Assembly (NCBI RefSeq): GCF_002355735.1
Contig: NZ_AP014879.1
Coordinates: 744,001-808,000 of the forward strand
DNA: 64,000 bases
Direction: 5' to 3'
Source of the DNA: Sulfuricaulis limicola
GTDB lineage: Bacteria; Pseudomonadota; Gammaproteobacteria; Acidiferrobacterales; Sulfurifustaceae
The position numbers and the translations under genes were made by a program. The notes beneath the pieces were generated by a model. That model saw only the letters and a program-made list of their open reading frames with translations. It did not search any database and was not told the DNA's origin. This document shows positions 52,021-62,128 of this stretch, piece by piece; the first letter of the stretch is position 1, and each line of letters starts with the position of its first letter.

Positions 52021-54699
52021 ATGGCCGCTGTGACCCCGATACCCCCGAAGACCGACGTCGACGCCCAGGAGACCCAGGAATGGCTCGATGCGCTGTCGGC
52101 CATCATCCAGCAGGAAGGCCCGGAGCGCGCGCATTACCTGATCGAGAAGCAGATCGAGCTCGCGCGCGCCGCGGGCATCAACGTGCCGTACGCGGCCAAC
52201 ACCGCCTACATCAACACGATTCCCCCCGACCAGGAAGTCCGTTCGCCCGGCGACCACGCGCTCGAGGACCGCATCCGCTCGTTCGTGCGCTGGAACGCCG
52301 TGGCGATGGTGCTCAAGGCCAACAAGGGCGATTCCAATCTCGGCGGGCATATCGCGAGCTACGCCTCGGCCGCGACGCTTTATGACGTCGGCTTCAATCA
52401 CTTCTGGCGCGCCCCGTCCGAAAAGCACGGCGGCGACCTGATCTACATGCAGGGCCACTCAGCGCCGGGTTTCTACGGGCGTGCCTTCATGCTCGGGCAG
52501 CTGACCGCTGAACAGATGGACCATTTCCGCCGCGAGGTCGACGGCAAGGGCCTGTCCTCTTACCCGCATCCCTGGCTCATGCCCGATTTCTGGCAGTTCC
52601 CGACGGTGTCCATGGGCCTCGGCCCGATCCAGGCGATCTACCAGGCGCGCTTCATGAAATACCTGCACGCGCGCGGCATCGTCAACACCGAAGACCGCAA
52701 GGTCTGGTGCTTCCTCGGCGACGGCGAGATGGACGAACCCGAGTCGCTCGGTGCCATCGGCATGGCTGGGCGCGAGAACCTGGATAATCTTATTTTCGTG
52801 GTGAACTGCAACCTGCAGCGGCTCGACGGTCCGGTGCGGGGCAACAGCAAGATCATCCAGGAACTCGAGGCCGGCTTCCGCGGCCACGGCTGGAACGTGC
52901 TCAAGCTCATCTGGGGCAGCTACTGGGATCCGCTGCTGGCGCGCGACCGCATGGGGCTGCTGCGCAAGCGCATGGAAGAGTGCGTGGACGGCGATTACCA
53001 GACCTTCAAGTCGAAGGACGGCGCGTATGTGCGCGAACACTTCTTCGGCAAGTACCCGGAGCTGAAGGAGCTGGTGGCGAGCTGGTCGGACGACGACATC
53101 TGGCGGCTCAATCGCGGCGGCCATGACCCGCACAAGGTGTACGCGGCCTACCACGCCGCGACCCATCACAAGGGCCAGCCGACGGTGATCCTCGCCAAGA
53201 CCATCAAGGGCTACGGCATGGGTGAGGCCGGCGAGGCGCAGAACATCACGCACCAGCAGAAAAAGATGGGCACGACCTCGCTGCAGGCGTTCCGCGACCG
53301 CTTCAAGCTGCCGCTGACGGACGCGCAGCTCGACAAGCTGGAATACATCAAGCCGGCCAAAGACTCGCCGGAGTACAAATACATGCGCGCCCGCCGCGAC
53401 GCGCTCGGCGGCGACATCCCCACGCGCCGCCGCAAGGCAGCGTCGCTCGAGGTGCCGCCGCTGTCGGCGTTCGAGAGCCTGCTCAAGGCCTCCGGAGAGG
53501 GCCGGGAGTTCTCCACGACCATGGCCTTCGTGCGCCTGCTCGGGGTGTTGCTCAAGGACAAGAACCTCGGCAAGCACATCGTGCCCATCGTCGCTGACGA
53601 GGCGCGCACCTTCGGCATGGAAGGCCTGTTCCGCAGCCTCGGCATCTGGTCGCAGCAGGGCCAGCTGTACACGCCGCAGGACAAGGACCAGCTCATGTTC
53701 TACAAGGAGGACGCGAGCGGCCAGATCCTGCAGGAAGGCATCAACGAGGCCGGCGCCGTGTGCTCGTGGATCGCGGCGGCGACCTCGTATTCGACCCACG
53801 GCGCGCAGATGATCCCGTTTTTCATCTTCTACTCGATGTTCGGCATCCAGCGCACCGGCGATCTGTGGTGGGCCGCCGGCGACTCGCGCTCGCGCGGCTT
53901 CCTGCTCGGCGGCACCTCGGGCCGCACCACCCTGAACGGCGAGGGCCTGCAGCACGAGGACGGGCATTCGCATATTGCGACGGCCCAGATCCCGAACTGC
54001 CTATCCTATGATCCGACGTTCGCTTATGAAGTTGCCGTCATCATGCAGGACGGCCTGCGCCGGATGTACCAGGAGCAGGAGGATATCTATTACTACATCT
54101 CCGTGCTGAACGAGAACTACGAACATCCGGCGATGCCCGAGGGAGCCGAGAAGGGCATACTCAAGGGCATGTACCGCCTGCGCCAGGGTGGCGCCGGGAA
54201 TGGACCGCGCGTGCAGCTGCTGGGGTCGGGGGCGATCCTGCGCGAGGTCATCGCCGCCGCCGACCTGCTCAAGCAGGACTGGGGCGTGGAGGCCGATATC
54301 TGGAGCTGCCCGAGCTTCACCCAGCTCGCGCGCGACGGCAACGAGTGCGCGCGCTGGAACCTGCTGCATCCGGCGAAGCCGCCGCGTACCTGCCATGTGG
54401 GCGAGTGTCTCAAGGACACGAAGGGCCCGGTGATCGCCTCGACCGACTACGTGCGCGCCTTCGCCGAGCAGATCCGGCCGTTCGTGCCGCGTCGTTACAC
54501 GGTGCTCGGCACCGACGGCTTCGGGCGTTCGGATACGCGCGATAAGTTGCGCTATTTCTTCGAAGTCGACCGCCACTGGGTGACGCTCGCCAGCCTCGCC
54601 GCGCTGGCCGAGGACGGCGCGATCGAGCGCCAGAAGGTGGCTGATGCCATCAAGAAGTATGGTATCGATCCCGAGAAACCGAACCCGCTGACGGTGTGA
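52021..54699 (+). CDS. aceE: pyruvate dehydrogenase E1 component, homodimeric type
   Basis: 892 residues, the thiamine-diphosphate E1 that decarboxylates pyruvate. TPP motif GDGEMDEPESLGAIGMAGRENLDNLIFVVNCN; other blocks are NKGDSNLGGHIASYASAATLYDVGFNHFWR, IVPIVADEARTFGMEGLFRSLGIWS and RGFLLGGTSGRTTLNGEGLQHEDGHSH. Length is normal for the gamma/betaproteobacterial single-chain form. GAGGAG precedes the ATG. It heads the aceE-aceF-lpdA operon. A 296-bp gap upstream should hold its promoter; no pdhR is adjacent. Confidence 0.97.
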   Translation: MAAVTPIPPKTDVDAQETQEWLDALSAIIQQEGPERAHYLIEKQIELARAAGINVPYAANTAYINTIPPDQEVRSPGDHALEDRIRSFVRWNAVAMVLKANKGDSNLGGHIASYASAATLYDVGFNHFWRAPSEKHGGDLIYMQGHSAPGFYGRAFMLGQLTAEQMDHFRREVDGKGLSSYPHPWLMPDFWQFPTVSMGLGPIQAIYQARFMKYLHARGIVNTEDRKVWCFLGDGEMDEPESLGAIGMAGRENLDNLIFVVNCNLQRLDGPVRGNSKIIQELEAGFRGHGWNVLKLIWGSYWDPLLARDRMGLLRKRMEECVDGDYQTFKSKDGAYVREHFFGKYPELKELVASWSDDDIWRLNRGGHDPHKVYAAYHAATHHKGQPTVILAKTIKGYGMGEAGEAQNITHQQKKMGTTSLQAFRDRFKLPLTDAQLDKLEYIKPAKDSPEYKYMRARRDALGGDIPTRRRKAASLEVPPLSAFESLLKASGEGREFSTTMAFVRLLGVLLKDKNLGKHIVPIVADEARTFGMEGLFRSLGIWSQQGQLYTPQDKDQLMFYKEDASGQILQEGINEAGAVCSWIAAATSYSTHGAQMIPFFIFYSMFGIQRTGDLWWAAGDSRSRGFLLGGTSGRTTLNGEGLQHEDGHSHIATAQIPNCLSYDPTFAYEVAVIMQDGLRRMYQEQEDIYYYISVLNENYEHPAMPEGAEKGILKGMYRLRQGGAGNGPRVQLLGSGAILREVIAAADLLKQDWGVEADIWSCPSFTQLARDGNECARWNLLHPAKPPRTCHVGECLKDTKGPVIASTDYVRAFAEQIRPFVPRRYTVLGTDGFGRSDTRDKLRYFFEVDRHWVTLASLAALAEDGAIERQKVADAIKKYGIDPEKPNPLTV

Positions 54700-54709
54700 T
54701 AAAACATCT

Positions 54710-54774
54710 ACCGCAAAGGCGCAAAGAGCGCAAAGTTTTTTACGTGAATATGGTTTTCTTTGCGTCTTTGCGGT
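54710..54774. repeat. GCAAAG inverted repeat
   Basis: ACCGCAAAGGCGCAAAGAGC plus GCAAAG (54710-54735) is mirrored by CTTTGCGTCTTTGCGGT (54758-54774), with an AT-rich loop. It fills the aceE-aceF gap and may form an intra-operon hairpin. Confidence 0.75.
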
Positions 54775-54796
54775 GAAGAGATGATACGAAAATAAA

Positions 54797-56275
54797 ATGC
54801 CCAAAACACTGGAAGTCAAAATCCCCGACATCGGCGACTTCACGGAAGTCGCCGTCATCGAGGTCATGGTCAAACCCGGCGATACCCTCAAGCCGGAAGA
54901 CCCGCTCATTACCCTCGAATCCGACAAGGCCACCATGGACGTCCCGTCCCCGGCGGCCGGCAAGGTCAAGGACGTCAAACTCAAAGTCGGCGACAAGGTC
55001 GCGCAGGGAACGCTGATCCTGCTGCTGGAGACGGCAGAAGCCGCCGCGGCGCCCGCGATGGCAGCGAAACCTGCCGCCGCCGCGACTCCGCCGGCCGCCG
55101 CACCGACGGCGCCATCTCGAGCGACGCCCGCGCCGGTGACGACAGCGTCTGCTCCCGAACCGGGGATGCGCGCGGCCGGATTCGGGTTCGCCACCGATTC
55201 GCCGCCGCCGCCCGGTCAGGGTGAGGAAGTAAACGCACCGCCGCCGGTGGTGTTGATGCCCGGGCCGGCGGAGATGGTCGCGGCCGTGATCGGCGGCACG
55301 CGTTCGCACGCGAGTCCGTCGGTGCGTGCGTTCGCGCGTGAGCTGGGCGTCGATGTCGCCAAGGTCCGGGGCACCGGTCCGAAGGGACGCATCACCAAAG
55401 AAGACGTGCAGGGTTTCGTCAAGGCGGTGATGGCCGGCGCGCGGCCGGCCGGCGGCGGACTCGACATCATTCCCTGGCCGAAGACCGATTTCAGCAAGTT
55501 CGGCTCGATCGAGGCCCGGCCGCTGACGCGCATCCGGAAGATCTCGGGCGCGAACCTCGCGCGCAACTGGGTGATGATCCCGCATGTCACGCAGTTCGAC
55601 GAGGCCGACATCACCGGGCTCGAACGTTACCGCGTGACGCTCAACAAGGCGCACGAGAAGGACGGCGTCAAGGTGACCGTGCTCGCCTTCCTCATCAAGG
55701 CCGCGGTGGAGGCGCTCAAGAAATTTCCCGAGTTCAACAGCTCGCTTGACGGCGAGAACCTGATCATCAAGCATTACTATCACATCGGTTTTGCCGCCGA
55801 CACGCCGAACGGCCTGGTGGTGCCGGTGATTCGCAACGCCGACCGGAAATCCGTGCTCGAGCTGGCGCGCGAGGCGGCCGAGCTCGCCGCCAAGGCGCGC
55901 GAAGGCAAGCTCACGCTTCCGGAGATGCAGGGCGGCTGTTTCTCGATCTCGAGCCTCGGCGGCATCGGCGGCACGCTGTTCACGCCGATCATCAACGCGC
56001 CGGAAGTGGCCATTCTCGGCGTCTCGCGCGCCGAGATGAAACAGAAATGGGACGGCAAGCGCTTCGCGCCGCGGCTCATGCTGCCGCTGTCGCTGTCTTA
56101 CGATCACCGCGTGATCGACGGCGCCTCGGGCGCGCGCTTCACCACCTTCTTCACCCAGGCGCTGGCGTCGCTGGCGCAGGCGGCGGAGGCCGGAGCGCCG
56201 AAGCGCGGCGGGAAGACGGCGAAGCCGCGCAAGGCCGCCAAAAAGGCGGCGAAAAAGAAATCGAAGAAACGCTAA
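54797..56275 (+). CDS. aceF: dihydrolipoyllysine acetyltransferase (PDH E2)
   Basis: 492 residues. One N-terminal lipoyl domain (about 1-80) with the lipoylated lysine in LESDKATMDVP. An Ala/Pro-rich linker follows (about 85-140). The E1/E3-binding domain is at about 165-205 (SHASPSVRAFARELGVDVAKVRGTGPKGRITKEDV). The catalytic domain has SYDHRVIDGASGARF (HxxxD site). A basic tail of Lys/Ala repeats ends the protein. It transfers acetyl groups to CoA. The lipoyl-domain DNA is almost identical to that of lpdA. Confidence 0.95.
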   Translation: MPKTLEVKIPDIGDFTEVAVIEVMVKPGDTLKPEDPLITLESDKATMDVPSPAAGKVKDVKLKVGDKVAQGTLILLLETAEAAAAPAMAAKPAAAATPPAAAPTAPSRATPAPVTTASAPEPGMRAAGFGFATDSPPPPGQGEEVNAPPPVVLMPGPAEMVAAVIGGTRSHASPSVRAFARELGVDVAKVRGTGPKGRITKEDVQGFVKAVMAGARPAGGGLDIIPWPKTDFSKFGSIEARPLTRIRKISGANLARNWVMIPHVTQFDEADITGLERYRVTLNKAHEKDGVKVTVLAFLIKAAVEALKKFPEFNSSLDGENLIIKHYYHIGFAADTPNGLVVPVIRNADRKSVLELAREAAELAAKAREGKLTLPEMQGGCFSISSLGGIGGTLFTPIINAPEVAILGVSRAEMKQKWDGKRFAPRLMLPLSLSYDHRVIDGASGARFTTFFTQALASLAQAAEAGAPKRGGKTAKPRKAAKKAAKKKSKKR

Positions 56276-56300
56276 CTGACCCGGCCACCGCGCGGTGGCG

Positions 56301-58157
56301 ATGGATGCCATGCCTAATATGATGGAAGTCAAAATCCCCGACATCGGCGACTTCACGGAAGTCGCCGTCATCGAGGTCATGGTCAAACCCGGCGATACCA
56401 TCAAGCCGGAAGACCCGCTCATTACCCTCGAATCCGACAAGGCCACCATGGACGTCCCGTCCCCGGCCGGAGGCCTGGTCAAGGACGTCAAACTCAAGGT
56501 CGGCGACAAGGTCGCGCAGGGAACACTGATCCTGCTGCTGGAGACGGCGGAAGTTGCCGCCGCGGCACCCGCGCCCGCCCAACCCGCACCCAAGGCCGAG
56601 CCGGCGGCGCCGGCGAAGGCGGCTTCGGCCGCCGCGCCGAAGTTCGAGGTGCACGCGGCGGAACCCGCGCCGGCGCCACGCACCGGGCCGCTGCCGGGCG
56701 CGGCGACGTATACCGGCAAGATCGACGGCGAATGCGAAGTGCTGGTGCTCGGCGCCGGCCCCGGCGGCTACTCGGCGGCGTTTCGCGCCGCCGATCTCGG
56801 CAAGAAGACGGTGCTGGTCGAGCGCTATGCGACCCTCGGCGGGGTGTGCCTCAACGTCGGCTGCATTCCCTCGAAGGCGCTGCTGCATGTCGCGGCCGTG
56901 ACCGAGGAGGCGCAGAAACTCGTAGAGCACGGCGTCAGTTTCGGCGCGCCCAAATTCGATCTCGCCAGGCTGCGCGCGTGGAAGGACAAGGTGGTCGGCA
57001 AGCTGGTCGGCGGCATCGGTATCATGGCCAAGGGCCGCAAGGTCGAGGTGATACGCGGCATCGGACGTTTCATCGATCCGCATCACATGGAGATCGCGCT
57101 GACGGCGGGCGAAGGCAAGGCGCCGACCGGCGAGAAGAAGATCATCCGCTTCGCCCATGCCATCATCGCCGCCGGCTCCCAGTCCGTGAAGCTTCCGTTC
57201 ATTCCCGAGGACCCGCGCATCGTCGATTCCACCGGCGCGATCGAGTTGCGGGCCGTGCCGAAGAGGATGCTGGTCATCGGCGGCGGCATCATCGGGCTCG
57301 AAATGGCGACCGTGTATTCGGCGCTGGGTTGCCGCATCGACGTGGTCGAAATGCTGGACGGGCTCATGCTTGGCGCCGACCGCGATCTGGTGCGCGTGTG
57401 GGACAAGATGAATGCGCATCGCTTCGACCGCATCATGCTGAAGACCAGGACCACAAAGGTCGAGGCAACGAAAAACGTCATCAAGGTCACGTTCGAGGGC
57501 GAGCAGGCGCCCGACAAGCCGCAGGTTTATGACCTCGTCCTGGTCGCGGCCGGCCGTGCGCCGAACGGCAAGAACATCGACGCCGGGAAGGCGGGGATTG
57601 CGGTCACTGATCGCGGCTTCATCGAGGTTGACAAGCAAATGCGCACCAACGTGCCGCACATCTTCGCGATCGGTGACATCGTCGGCCAGCCGATGCTGGC
57701 GCACAAGGCGGTGCACGAGGGCCATGTGGCGGCGGAGGCCGCCGCCGGGCAGAAGTCCTTCTTTGATGCCGCGGTGATCCCGTCGGTCGCCTACACCGAT
57801 CCCGAGATCGCCTGGGTGGGCGTGACCGAAGACGAGGCGAAGAAGCAGGGCCGGGCGGTCGGCAAGGCCAGGTTCCCGTGGGTCGCCTCCGGTCGCGCCA
57901 TCGCCAACGGCCGCGACGAAGGCCTCACCAAGATCATCGTGGATGAAGAAACCCATCGCGTCATCGGCGGCGGCATTGTGGGCACGAACGCCGGCGACCT
58001 GATCAGCGAGCTCGCGCTCGCCATCGAAATGGGTTGCGACCCGGCGGATATCGGCAAGACCATCCACCCGCATCCCACGCTCGGTGAGTCGGTCGGCATG
58101 GTGGCCGAGGTGTACGAAGGGGTCTGTACCGATCTGATGCCGCAGAAGCGGCGCTAG
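56301..58157 (+). CDS. lpdA: dihydrolipoyl dehydrogenase with N-terminal lipoyl domain (PDH E3)
   Basis: About 618 residues. An N-terminal lipoyl domain (about 1-85, LESDKATMDVP) and an Ala/Pro linker precede a complete flavoprotein disulfide reductase. FAD site VLVLGAGPGGYSAAFRAADLG, redox pair GGVCLNVGCIPSKAL, NAD site VIGGGIIGLEMATVYSALG, and the C-terminal HPHPTLGES with the catalytic histidine. E3 with its own lipoyl domain is known from Neisseria and other proteobacteria. Several ATGs occur close together (56301, 56310, 56319, 56322), so the exact start is uncertain. Confidence 0.95.
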   Translation: MDAMPNMMEVKIPDIGDFTEVAVIEVMVKPGDTIKPEDPLITLESDKATMDVPSPAGGLVKDVKLKVGDKVAQGTLILLLETAEVAAAAPAPAQPAPKAEPAAPAKAASAAAPKFEVHAAEPAPAPRTGPLPGAATYTGKIDGECEVLVLGAGPGGYSAAFRAADLGKKTVLVERYATLGGVCLNVGCIPSKALLHVAAVTEEAQKLVEHGVSFGAPKFDLARLRAWKDKVVGKLVGGIGIMAKGRKVEVIRGIGRFIDPHHMEIALTAGEGKAPTGEKKIIRFAHAIIAAGSQSVKLPFIPEDPRIVDSTGAIELRAVPKRMLVIGGGIIGLEMATVYSALGCRIDVVEMLDGLMLGADRDLVRVWDKMNAHRFDRIMLKTRTTKVEATKNVIKVTFEGEQAPDKPQVYDLVLVAAGRAPNGKNIDAGKAGIAVTDRGFIEVDKQMRTNVPHIFAIGDIVGQPMLAHKAVHEGHVAAEAAAGQKSFFDAAVIPSVAYTDPEIAWVGVTEDEAKKQGRAVGKARFPWVASGRAIANGRDEGLTKIIVDEETHRVIGGGIVGTNAGDLISELALAIEMGCDPADIGKTIHPHPTLGESVGMVAEVYEGVCTDLMPQKRR

Positions 58158-58260
58158 CCCGGTTCCCCGGCGGCGTCCCGCGGACTCCGCCGGAACGGTG
58201 GCGCGCCGGAAAATCCGCTACAATGCCGCCTTTCCTGCTGATCATTCCAGTGGTTGAACC

Positions 58261-59477
<1,217 letters not shown>

Positions 59478-59481
<4 letters not shown>

Positions 59482-59786
59482 GTTTCAAGAATGTTGAAGT
59501 CAAAACCAGGGCTAACGTCTACCACGGTGGCAAGGTAACCAGCCGCACCATCATCACGCCCGAAGGCGAGATGAAAACGCTCGGCGTGATGCTGCCCGGC
59601 ACCTACCGTTTCAGCACCCAGGCCCCGGAGGTGATGGAGTTGTCCCAGGGCCACTGCCGCGTGAAGCTGGCCGACCAGCAAAGCTGGAGCGATTACCAGG
59701 CGGGGCAGAGCTTCTCGGTACCCGGGAACTCTCACTTTGAAATCGAAGTTACCGATCTGCTCGATTACATCTGCCATTTCGGCTGA
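59478..59786 (+). CDS. ppnP: pyrimidine/purine nucleoside phosphorylase PpnP
   Basis: A 102-residue small cupin-like protein of the YaiE/PpnP family: [53 protein letters not shown] and [26 protein letters not shown]. PpnP phosphorolyses various nucleosides. Its ATG overlaps the argG stop (4 bp), so it is translationally coupled with argG. Confidence 0.93.
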
Positions 59787-59807
59787 AAAATTCTGCGGAG
59801 GTGTCCC

Positions 59808-60206
59808 ATGCGCGTCCTGCACACTATGCTCCGGGTCGGTGATCTTGACCGCTCGATCAAATTCTATTCCGACGTACTCGGGATGAAGCTGTTGCGCCGC
59901 AAGGATTATCCGGACGGGAAATTCACGCTGGCGTTCGTCGGTTATGGTCCGGAGACCGAGCACGCCGTGGTCGAGCTGACCTACAACTGGGGCACCGACA
60001 AATACGATCTCGGTAATGCCTTCGGCCACATCGCGCTCGAAGTCGATGACGCCTACAAGGCCTGCGACGATATCAAAAAACGCGGCGGCAAGGTGACGCG
60101 CGAGGCCGGGCCGATGAAGCACGGCAGCACCGTGATTGCGTTCGTCGAAGATCCCGACGGTTACAAGATCGAACTCATCCAACGGGGCACGCAGGGCGCG
60201 AAATAA
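59808..60206 (+). CDS. gloA: lactoylglutathione lyase (glyoxalase I)
   Basis: A 132-residue VOC enzyme: [76 protein letters not shown] and [14 protein letters not shown], with the metal ligands H6, E57, H75 and E123 by analogy. It converts the methylglyoxal-glutathione hemithioacetal to lactoylglutathione. A GGAGGTG ribosome site precedes the ATG. Part of the argG-ppnP-gloA run. Confidence 0.95.
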   Translation: MRVLHTMLRVGDLDRSIKFYSDVLGMKLLRRKDYPDGKFTLAFVGYGPETEHAVVELTYNWGTDKYDLGNAFGHIALEVDDAYKACDDIKKRGGKVTREAGPMKHGSTVIAFVEDPDGYKIELIQRGTQGAK

Positions 60207-60208
60207 CC

Positions 60209-60448
60209 ATGCAATGGATCGACAAGATTCCGCTTACCGCGCTGGTGATCGCGGCGCTGGCTCTGGGTCTGGCGCCGCTGATGCCGGAGCCGCACCTGTG
60301 GCAGAAGCTCAGGATGCTGGCCAACGGCACGCTGTCGCGGCCCATCGATATCTTCGATCTCGTTATGCATGCTTCCGTGCCGCTGTTGCTGGCCGTGAGG
60401 CTCATCCGCATGGCGCGTTCCGGAAACAAGCCTGGCCCTTCCGCCTGA
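60209..60448 (+). CDS. small two-helix membrane protein
   Basis: 79 residues. Helix 1 is PLTALVIAALALGLAPL, helix 2 LVMHASVPLLLAVRLIRM. Between them is a conserved-looking PEPHLWQKLRMLANGTLSRPIDIFDL. I recall similar small proteins in other gammaproteobacteria, sometimes labelled RND transporter without clear reason; the function is unknown. It begins 2 bp after gloA and is probably co-transcribed. Confidence 0.65.
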   Translation: MQWIDKIPLTALVIAALALGLAPLMPEPHLWQKLRMLANGTLSRPIDIFDLVMHASVPLLLAVRLIRMARSGNKPGPSA

Positions 60449-60577
60449 GCGGCGCTGCGGCGCCTTGCGTCGGTTTCTCCTGCTCCCGATACGGCAGCCC
60501 TGCTACGCTGCGCTGCGTTCGTCTTGTCCTGGAATCCGAGCCATGATCCGCTGCGCTTTCGCTCCGTTCGTCCTGTC

Positions 60578-61285
60578 ATGAGAATAGCCGTCATCCTGCC
60601 GGTGCTGAATGAAGCCGCGCATCTGGAGGAGCTCCTGCTGGCGCTGATCGAGGATCAGCATTTCGATGAACTCATCGTGGTGGACGGGGGCAGCACGGAT
60701 GCCAGCGTGGAGACCGTCTGCAAGTTCATGTCGCCCGAGGAGCCGGACACGCAGCCGGTGCCGGTCCTGATCCAGAGCGCGCGCGGGCGGGCGGTGCAGA
60801 TGCACGCGGGCGCGCAGGCGGCGGAGGCGGACGTGCTGTTGTTTCTGCACGCGGATAGCATCCTGCCTCCGGGTGCGGCCGACGACATCCGCGACGCGGT
60901 CGAGGGCGGCCGCCCGTGGGGCCGTTTCGACGTTCGCCTGTCCGGGCGGCATTTCCTGTTTCGCGTCATCGAGCGCCTGATGAACTGGCGCTCGCGCTTC
61001 ACCGGGATCGCCACCGGCGATCAGGCGATTTTCGTGCGGCGCGATGTTTATCAGATGCTGGGTGGTTACGCGTCGTTGCCGCTGATGGAGGACATCGAGT
61101 TTTCCACCCGCCTCAAATGGATCGGCCGGCCGGCATGCCTGCCCGGTCCGGTGCTCGCTTCCTCGCGGCGCTGGGAGAAACACGGAATTATCCGCACGAT
61201 TCTTATGATGTGGACCTTGCGTTTCCTGTACTGGTTGGGTGTTTCACCCGCGCGTCTGGCGCGCTGGTATTATCCGAACTTATGA
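60578..61285 (+). CDS. TIGR04283-type arsenosugar biosynthesis glycosyltransferase
   Basis: A 235-residue family 2 glycosyltransferase from the ATG at 60578. It has VILPVLNEAAHLEELLLAL, LIVVDGGSTDASVE (nucleotide-sugar and metal site), LLFLHADSILPPGA (DxD-like), IATGDQAIFVRRDVYQMLGGYASLPLMEDIEFSTRL and a C-terminal TILMMWTLRFLYWLGVSPARLARWY. It is followed by a TIGR04282-type enzyme and a convergent arsS gene, the set associated with arsenosugar synthesis. The acceptor is inferred, not seen. Confidence 0.88.
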   Translation: MRIAVILPVLNEAAHLEELLLALIEDQHFDELIVVDGGSTDASVETVCKFMSPEEPDTQPVPVLIQSARGRAVQMHAGAQAAEADVLLFLHADSILPPGAADDIRDAVEGGRPWGRFDVRLSGRHFLFRVIERLMNWRSRFTGIATGDQAIFVRRDVYQMLGGYASLPLMEDIEFSTRLKWIGRPACLPGPVLASSRRWEKHGIIRTILMMWTLRFLYWLGVSPARLARWYYPNL

Positions 61286-61352
61286 ATCGCGCCAGCGAAC
61301 CGATTCCCTCTCTCTCCCTTGGGGGAGGGGCGCGTGGGGCCATGAGCTATTC

Positions 61353-61979
61353 ATGAGCCAGCCCGAGCTGATGCTGTTTGCCAGACAGCCGATCGCCGGC
61401 GAGGTCAAAACCCGCCTGCAACCGGAGTACAGCCCGGAAAAAGCGGCTGAGATCGCCGCCTTCATGATCCGCGCCACGGTCGAGCTGGCGGTCTCCGCCT
61501 GGCCGGGCGACGTCATGCTGTATGTCTGGCCCGGGACCGATCACCTGCTGCTTCGCCGGCTCACCAGTGATTTTCACATCCGGCTCGTGCCACAGGCGGA
61601 GGGCGACCTCGGCGCCAAGATGCTGGACGCGCTGCGCGCAGGTATCGCCCGCAAGGGGAGCGCCGCCGTCATGGGTTGCGATGTCCCGCACTGCGGCTGG
61701 GATGTGATCGATCAGGCCAACAGCTGGCTGGCGCGCGGCAAGAATGTTCTCGGGCCCACCGATGACGGCGGTTATTACTTCATCGGCTTGCAGGAGGCGC
61801 GACCCGAGTTGTTTGAGGAAATGCCCTGGGGCAGCGACCGGGTTCTGGAGACGACGCTGGCGCGCGCCGAAAAGCTGGATATGGAGTTTCAGCTGTTGAA
61901 AAAGCTGCGCGACATCGATACGGCGGCCGATCTCTGGCTGGTGGCGCAAAAATACGAGCCGCTGCGGCAATTCTTGTAG
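61353..61979 (+). CDS. TIGR04282-type arsenosugar biosynthesis glycosyltransferase
   Basis: A 208-residue nucleotidyl/glycosyltransferase-like protein from the ATG at 61353: LMLFARQPIAGEVKTRLQPEYSPEKAAEIAAFMI, AVMGCDVPHCGWDVIDQAN and LGPTDDGGYYFIGLQEARPELFEEMPWGSDRVLE are typical of the TIGR04282 (DUF2064) group. It follows the TIGR04283 gene by 68 bp. A CTCTCCCTTGGGGGAGGGG hairpin (about 61311-61332) lies in the gap. Confidence 0.9.
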   Translation: MSQPELMLFARQPIAGEVKTRLQPEYSPEKAAEIAAFMIRATVELAVSAWPGDVMLYVWPGTDHLLLRRLTSDFHIRLVPQAEGDLGAKMLDALRAGIARKGSAAVMGCDVPHCGWDVIDQANSWLARGKNVLGPTDDGGYYFIGLQEARPELFEEMPWGSDRVLETTLARAEKLDMEFQLLKKLRDIDTAADLWLVAQKYEPLRQFL

Positions 61980-62128
61980 GAGCTGCCAAAAACCGTCGCG
62001 AGCGGCCGTCAGTTTCAGCAGGGTGCGCAAAAGCGAAGCGTTGCGCAGCGAACGGCCTGTACGGTGCGCTTCGCTTACTCTCAGCACACCCTGCGAGTCG
62101 GCTGGGAACCGTTACGGCAGTTTTGTAA
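61980..62128. other. convergent gap with inverted segments
   Basis: 149 bp between convergent genes. It contains GCAGGGTGCGCAAAAGCGAA and, inverted further on, GTGCGCTTCGC...AGCACACCCTGC, a REP-like palindrome that could end both transcripts. No gene. Confidence 0.45.

Noticed and set aside
56151-58073. 640-codon ORF opposite lpdA, and 54740-56719 opposite aceF
   Set aside because: Both are antisense shadows of verified pyruvate dehydrogenase genes. Similar peptide segments appear in both only because the lipoyl-domain DNA is duplicated.
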